A DNA stretch of 64,000 nt from Aequorivita capsosiphonis DSM 23843 (GTDB taxonomy: Bacteria > Bacteroidota > Bacteroidia > Flavobacteriales > Flavobacteriaceae): the NCBI RefSeq assembly GCF_000429125.1, contig NZ_AUBG01000010.1:149645-213644 (forward strand). The letters run 5' to 3'. Positions 61,118 to 64,000 of the stretch are shown in pieces. The notes below the pieces were generated by a model. The model ran no database searches, was not told where the DNA came from, and saw nothing but the letters and a program-made list of their open reading frames with translations. A program made the position numbers and the translations under genes. The first letter of the stretch is position 1, and the number at the start of each line of letters is the position of its first letter.

Positions 61118-61702
61118 ATGACTGATAAACTTACATTAAGAAAAAAATATAAAAAACTTCGCGAAACAATTTCGGAAGATTCCATGGAAGAAATGAGTCT
61201 TGAAATTGCAAATCAAGCCTTAAAACTGTCCATTTGGGATAAAACGTATTATCATATCTTCCTTCCTATTTCAGAAAAAAAAGAAGTAAACACAGAATAT
61301 CTTATGCATATTCTACAAGGGAAGGACAAAAGCATCGTGGTTTCAAAAGCGGATTTTTCAACCGGTGAAATGACACATTTTTTACTACAGGAAAACACAG
61401 TTTTAAAAAATTCGAAATACGGGATTCCAGAACCAGTATCCGGGATTGAAATTTCCGCCGAAATAATTGAAGTAGTCTTTGTGCCGCTGTTGGCTTATGG
61501 CAAAAACGGGCATCGCATAGGCTACGGAAAAGGGTTTTATGATCGATTTTTAGAGAAATGTAATCCCAACACAAAGTTTGTTGGGCTTTCTTTTTTTCAA
61601 CCCGAACCAGAAATTTCTTTTGAAGCAAATGATGTTCCTTTAGATTTTTGTGTCACCCCACAAAATATATTTGATTTTACAGATAAGAAGCTATCTTTAT
61701 AA
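61118..61702 (+). CDS. 5-formyltetrahydrofolate cyclo-ligase
   Basis: A 194-residue enzyme that uses ATP to turn 5-formyl-THF into 5,10-methenyl-THF, recovering folate. The opening LRKKYKKLRETIS is the family's basic helix, and VFVPLLAYGKNGHRIGYGKGFYDRFL (about 131-156, overlapping the P-loop-like GxGxGxYD) is its signature. Length matches the family. It is followed 34 bases later by a small membrane protein pair of unrelated function. Confidence 0.94.
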   Translation: MTDKLTLRKKYKKLRETISEDSMEEMSLEIANQALKLSIWDKTYYHIFLPISEKKEVNTEYLMHILQGKDKSIVVSKADFSTGEMTHFLLQENTVLKNSKYGIPEPVSGIEISAEIIEVVFVPLLAYGKNGHRIGYGKGFYDRFLEKCNPNTKFVGLSFFQPEPEISFEANDVPLDFCVTPQNIFDFTDKKLSL

Positions 61703-61736
61703 ATTCATGTAATACTTAACCAACCAATTAAAAATT

Positions 61737-62051
61737 ATGGAAACACCAAGCAACCCACCAATGGGAACTCCCGAGCCTAATCAACCTATGAGTCCTCCAC
61801 CCGACAACAATTTAGTATGGGCAATACTTTGCACCGTATTATGCTGCATGCCTTTAGGAATTGTATCGATTATTAAATCTACCCAAGTAAAAGAACTATG
61901 GCTCAAGGGTGATACTGCTGGAGCGCAAAAAGCAGCTAATGACGCTAAGAAATGGGCCATTTGGGGCGCCGTTATTGGCCCGGTTATTTATATCCTTTTT
62001 TTGGTTGTGTATTTTTTGATTTTTGGTCTTTATGCTCTTGGAAGCTACTAA
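61737..62051 (+). CDS. CD225/dispanin-like small membrane protein
   Basis: A 104-residue protein with a Pro-rich cytoplasmic N-terminus (about 1-28) and two hydrophobic segments. The first (NLVWAILCTVLCCMPLGIVSI, about 29-49) with the following VKELWLKGDTAGAQKAANDAKKWA linker is the CD225 pattern, shared with the interferon-induced transmembrane and dispanin proteins of animals; the second hydrophobic segment is at about 75-100. The double Cys in the first helix is typical. In bacteria the role is unknown. Its end overlaps the next gene by 20 bases, so the two are co-expressed. Confidence 0.88.
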   Translation: METPSNPPMGTPEPNQPMSPPPDNNLVWAILCTVLCCMPLGIVSIIKSTQVKELWLKGDTAGAQKAANDAKKWAIWGAVIGPVIYILFLVVYFLIFGLYALGSY

Positions 62052-62448
62052 AACATTAAAGATAGCCCTCATCTTTACAGTGCTTGGGGGCTTTATTCTT
62101 ATATATTATTTCTTCAATCCTTCCACGAACTTTTTTTTGCCCTGCCCTATTTATTACACCACAGGCTTCTACTGTCCTGGCTGTGGATCGCAAAGAGCCA
62201 TTCATTTACTGTTGCACGGGAACATTATTGGTGCTTTTAGGTTTAATCCGTTAATGGTGCTAACATTGCCACTACTAATTTACGGCTTAGGAATTACGGT
62301 TGCCAATTGGATTTTTGGAACAAGTTATCGGTTTATGCTTTTTTACAGCAAGCTCTTTATTTTCGGCTATTTCGGAATTGCTATTCTTTATTGGGTGCTT
62401 CGGAATTTGCCCTTTTATCCGTTTAACCTTCTTTCACCCAGTGGATAA
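62032..62448 (+). CDS. DUF2752 membrane protein
   Basis: A 138-residue protein with three membrane helices (about 10-30, 70-93, 105-125) and the DUF2752 motif FYCPGCGSQRAIHLLLHG (about 43-60), in which the CPxCG pair may bind metal or be redox-active. The ATG at 62032 is preferred to a TTG at 62023. It overlaps the CD225-like gene by 20 bases; this pairing is one I recall from other Bacteroidota, so a joint membrane function is likely but unknown. Confidence 0.88.
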   Translation: MLLEATKTLKIALIFTVLGGFILIYYFFNPSTNFFLPCPIYYTTGFYCPGCGSQRAIHLLLHGNIIGAFRFNPLMVLTLPLLIYGLGITVANWIFGTSYRFMLFYSKLFIFGYFGIAILYWVLRNLPFYPFNLLSPSG

Positions 62449-62473
62449 ATTCTAAAATCAGTTTCGCTCAGAA

Positions 62474-63106
62474 CTAATCTACTTGCGCCGCTAGTCTGGT
62501 TTTTGGATCTCGATTTGGAAAAGCAGTTTTGTTGAAAAGAAGCAACAATATTACACCACAACTTATAGAGGCATCTGCAATATTAAAAACCGGGTCGAAA
62601 AAAGTGAAAAACTTTCCTCCCCAAAATGGCACCCATTCGGGTAGAGTCCCTCCGTATAAAGGGAAATAAAGCATATCTACTACCTTCCCGTGGAAAAGAG
62701 TTCCATAGCCGCCTGCTTCAGGAAACAAGGTAGCCACTTGATGATGGCTATCGCTGAAAATTAAACCGTAAAAAACCGAATCTATAATATTCCCCAAGGC
62801 GCCAGCAAAAATAAGAGCTATACACAAAATCAAAATACGCGACATGTTTTTACGTACAGAGTCCCATAACCAATAACCAATACCACCGATTGCAACTATT
62901 CTAAAAAGCGTCAAAAAAAGTTTTCCGTATTCACCAGGAATTTTTGCACCCCAGGCCATTCCTTCGTTTTCCACAAAAAGAATTCGGAACCAGCCAAACA
63001 CGGGGACTTCTTCACCTAAAACAAAATTTGTTTTAATATAAAATTTTGAAATCTGATCTATCAATAAGATCAAGATGATTATAATTGTAGCTTTTTTTAG
63101 GCTCAT
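62474..63106 (-). CDS. lspA: lipoprotein signal peptidase (signal peptidase II)
   Basis: An inner-membrane aspartyl protease of about 210 residues that removes signal peptides from prolipoproteins. Motifs in order: LLIDQISKFYIK, VENEGMAWG, GALGNIIDS (first catalytic Asp), VVDMLYFP and FNIADASIS (second catalytic Asp). Between the third and fourth there is the extra loop (about 120-145) usual in Bacteroidota. The start at 63106 (MSLKKAT) fits the family better than the ATG 12 bases upstream. It serves the many lipoproteins encoded in this window. Convergent with the DUF2752 gene. Confidence 0.95.
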   Translation of the reverse strand: MSLKKATIIIILILLIDQISKFYIKTNFVLGEEVPVFGWFRILFVENEGMAWGAKIPGEYGKLFLTLFRIVAIGGIGYWLWDSVRKNMSRILILCIALIFAGALGNIIDSVFYGLIFSDSHHQVATLFPEAGGYGTLFHGKVVDMLYFPLYGGTLPEWVPFWGGKFFTFFDPVFNIADASISCGVILLLLFNKTAFPNRDPKTRLAAQVD

Positions 63107-63202
63107 AAAAAGATTCATTTCTATTTCCGAAACAGTCTATACTTAGAATAACTCTAGTTCTTCGAGGTTTTGGAGGATGATGGCTCACTTTCGCTTAAGC
63201 GA

Positions 63203-63308
63203 GCGATGGCATCCCTTCGCTAGCCTCCTTCGCCATAGTAGCATGGCTACGAAGGCCGAAAGGCTTCGGAATGCGATGGCATCCCTTCGCCAAGGCTTCG
63301 GAATGCGA
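63203..63308. repeat. cluster of short direct and inverted repeats upstream of lspA
   Basis: GCGATGGCATCCCTTCGC occurs at 63203-63220 and 63273-63290; AAGGCTTCGGAATGCGA occurs at 63260-63276 and 63292-63308, so a unit of 32 bases is repeated 1.5 times. Between them CTTCGCCATAGTAGCATGGC-type sequence (about 63229-63255) is an imperfect palindrome. The whole block is much richer in GC than its surroundings and lies between two minus-strand genes. Confidence 0.85.
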
Positions 63309-63325
63309 AGGCAAAAGTAACAATA

Positions 63326-63955
63326 TTAATTGGTTTGTAACATGTAAATATCACCATTGATACTTTCGGCTTCAACAAGGAATTTTCCTTCCTTGAAAAG
63401 TGTATTTACCACAGTTCCATTCCGTGAAACGGCTTTTCCAGAAACTTCTTTTTGGGCCTTAAGCTCGATGTTTCCAGTTATTGTTTTTAAACGGGCCCTT
63501 CCTGAAAAATCTGTTAAAATACAACTTCCATTTTGTAAGGAAACCGAAAGATTTTGAATCTTTCCTTTTGTTTCCAAGGAGGCAAGTTTCGATTTTATTT
63601 CTACGGAAATAGTTTCGGGAATATACATTTCTACTTCAATTGCCATTACTTTATGCACGGCGAGTTTATCTTTTTCAAAAGTAAAGTAAGGCATTACCGC
63701 TGTTTTTAATGCAAGCTTCCCTTGGAAACGATTTTCTTCAATTATAATAGCTTCTGCATGCTCCCCAGAAACATGAACCTTCATCTTAATGGATTCTCTT
63801 TTTGATGAATTAATTTTTATACTGAAAATAGAATCATCAGCTATAGACAATCTATGGATCCCTTCGGCAGAAAATTCCTTTTCAATAATTTTTTGAGCCA
63901 TTGCAGAATAACTTCCGAAGAAAAGAAAAGCAATTATAAAGGTTATTTTATGCAT
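63326..63955 (-). CDS. hypothetical exported beta-rich protein
   Basis: A 209-residue protein with a signal peptide (about 1-20, ending SAMAQ) and a body of alternating short strands (LASLETKGKIQNLSVSLQNGSC; ITGNIELKAQK; INGDIYMLQ) that looks like the DUF4097-type beta-solenoid used in putative adhesins. The match is to the general pattern and not to a specific motif, so the family is uncertain. It lies upstream of lspA on the same strand, separated by a repeat cluster. Confidence 0.6.
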   Translation of the reverse strand: MHKITFIIAFLFFGSYSAMAQKIIEKEFSAEGIHRLSIADDSIFSIKINSSKRESIKMKVHVSGEHAEAIIIEENRFQGKLALKTAVMPYFTFEKDKLAVHKVMAIEVEMYIPETISVEIKSKLASLETKGKIQNLSVSLQNGSCILTDFSGRARLKTITGNIELKAQKEVSGKAVSRNGTVVNTLFKEGKFLVEAESINGDIYMLQTN

Positions 63956-64000
63956 AGTTTAACCACAAAGCTACAGATTTTGCAAAGGCCAAGAATAAAT

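Noticed and set aside
1-64000. tRNA or rRNA genes
   Set aside because: Looked for TTCGAATCC/TTCAAATCC-type T-arms and rRNA-like conserved blocks by eye and found none convincing; a tRNA-finder run could overturn this.
1-64000. Insertion sequences, integrases or phage genes
   Set aside because: No transposase, integrase or phage structural protein was recognised on either strand; the repeats found are non-coding.

Overview
The window looks like chromosomal DNA of a flavobacterium (phylum Bacteroidota, family Flavobacteriaceae); the genus cannot be fixed from the sequence alone. The evidence is low-GC DNA, almost no Shine-Dalgarno sequences, Bacteroidota-type promoter elements (TAnnTTTG, once with TTG 19 bases upstream), type IX secretion (T9SS) C-terminal tails of both type A and type B, a PorP/SprF-family gene, several TonB-dependent receptors, DUF5689 and DUF5686 proteins, and flavobacterial forms of LspA and ribosomal protein S2. 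I see no rRNA, tRNA, CRISPR array, transposase or phage gene.

Layout. 1-5.4 kb: an octanucleotide tandem repeat, a four-helix-bundle protein gene, and an RND efflux adaptor plus pump. 5.5-13.7 kb: aspS, three small envelope proteins, tadA with an isoaspartyl peptidase, and polA. 13.8-19.4 kb: a lipocalin-like lipoprotein, two tandem seven-repeat T9SS-secreted paralogs, a repeat-rich spacer, and an unrecognised protein with kinase-like signatures. 19.5-30.8 kb: pyruvate carboxylase, rplM-rpsI, rpsB-tsf, a secreted M23 peptidase, pyrH-frr, and an outer-membrane barrel protein. 30.9-37.8 kb: hflX, then a T9SS type B surface protein with its SprF-like and OmpA-like partners.

37.8-47 kb: a GNAT acetyltransferase, a DUF5689 lipoprotein/TonB receptor/secreted endonuclease-phosphatase-fold locus, a small membrane protein and a second TonB receptor. 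47.2-56.6 kb (all minus): an M23 lipoprotein, a DUF3108 protein, tyrosine catabolism (hppD and hmgA) with a ParE-type toxin-antitoxin pair between them, a patatin/barrel protein and uvrC. 56.7-60.2 kb: a RimK-RimB-RimK-aspartoacylase cluster, the best candidate for a poorly described system here. 60.4-64 kb: a DUF4168 protein, 5-formyl-THF cyclo-ligase, a CD225/DUF2752 membrane pair, lspA and a hypothetical envelope protein.

The housekeeping genes (translation, replication, repair, UMP kinase, anaplerosis) are ordinary. The accessory interest is in (1) the RimK/RimB/aspartoacylase cluster, (2) the kinase-like orphan at 18.3 kb, (3) a set of intergenic simple repeats and palindromes that recur in at least three spacers and in one case lie inside a coding sequence, and (4) possible structured leaders ahead of rplM and rpsB. 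Several start codons were moved from the longest open frame, with reasons given in the entries.
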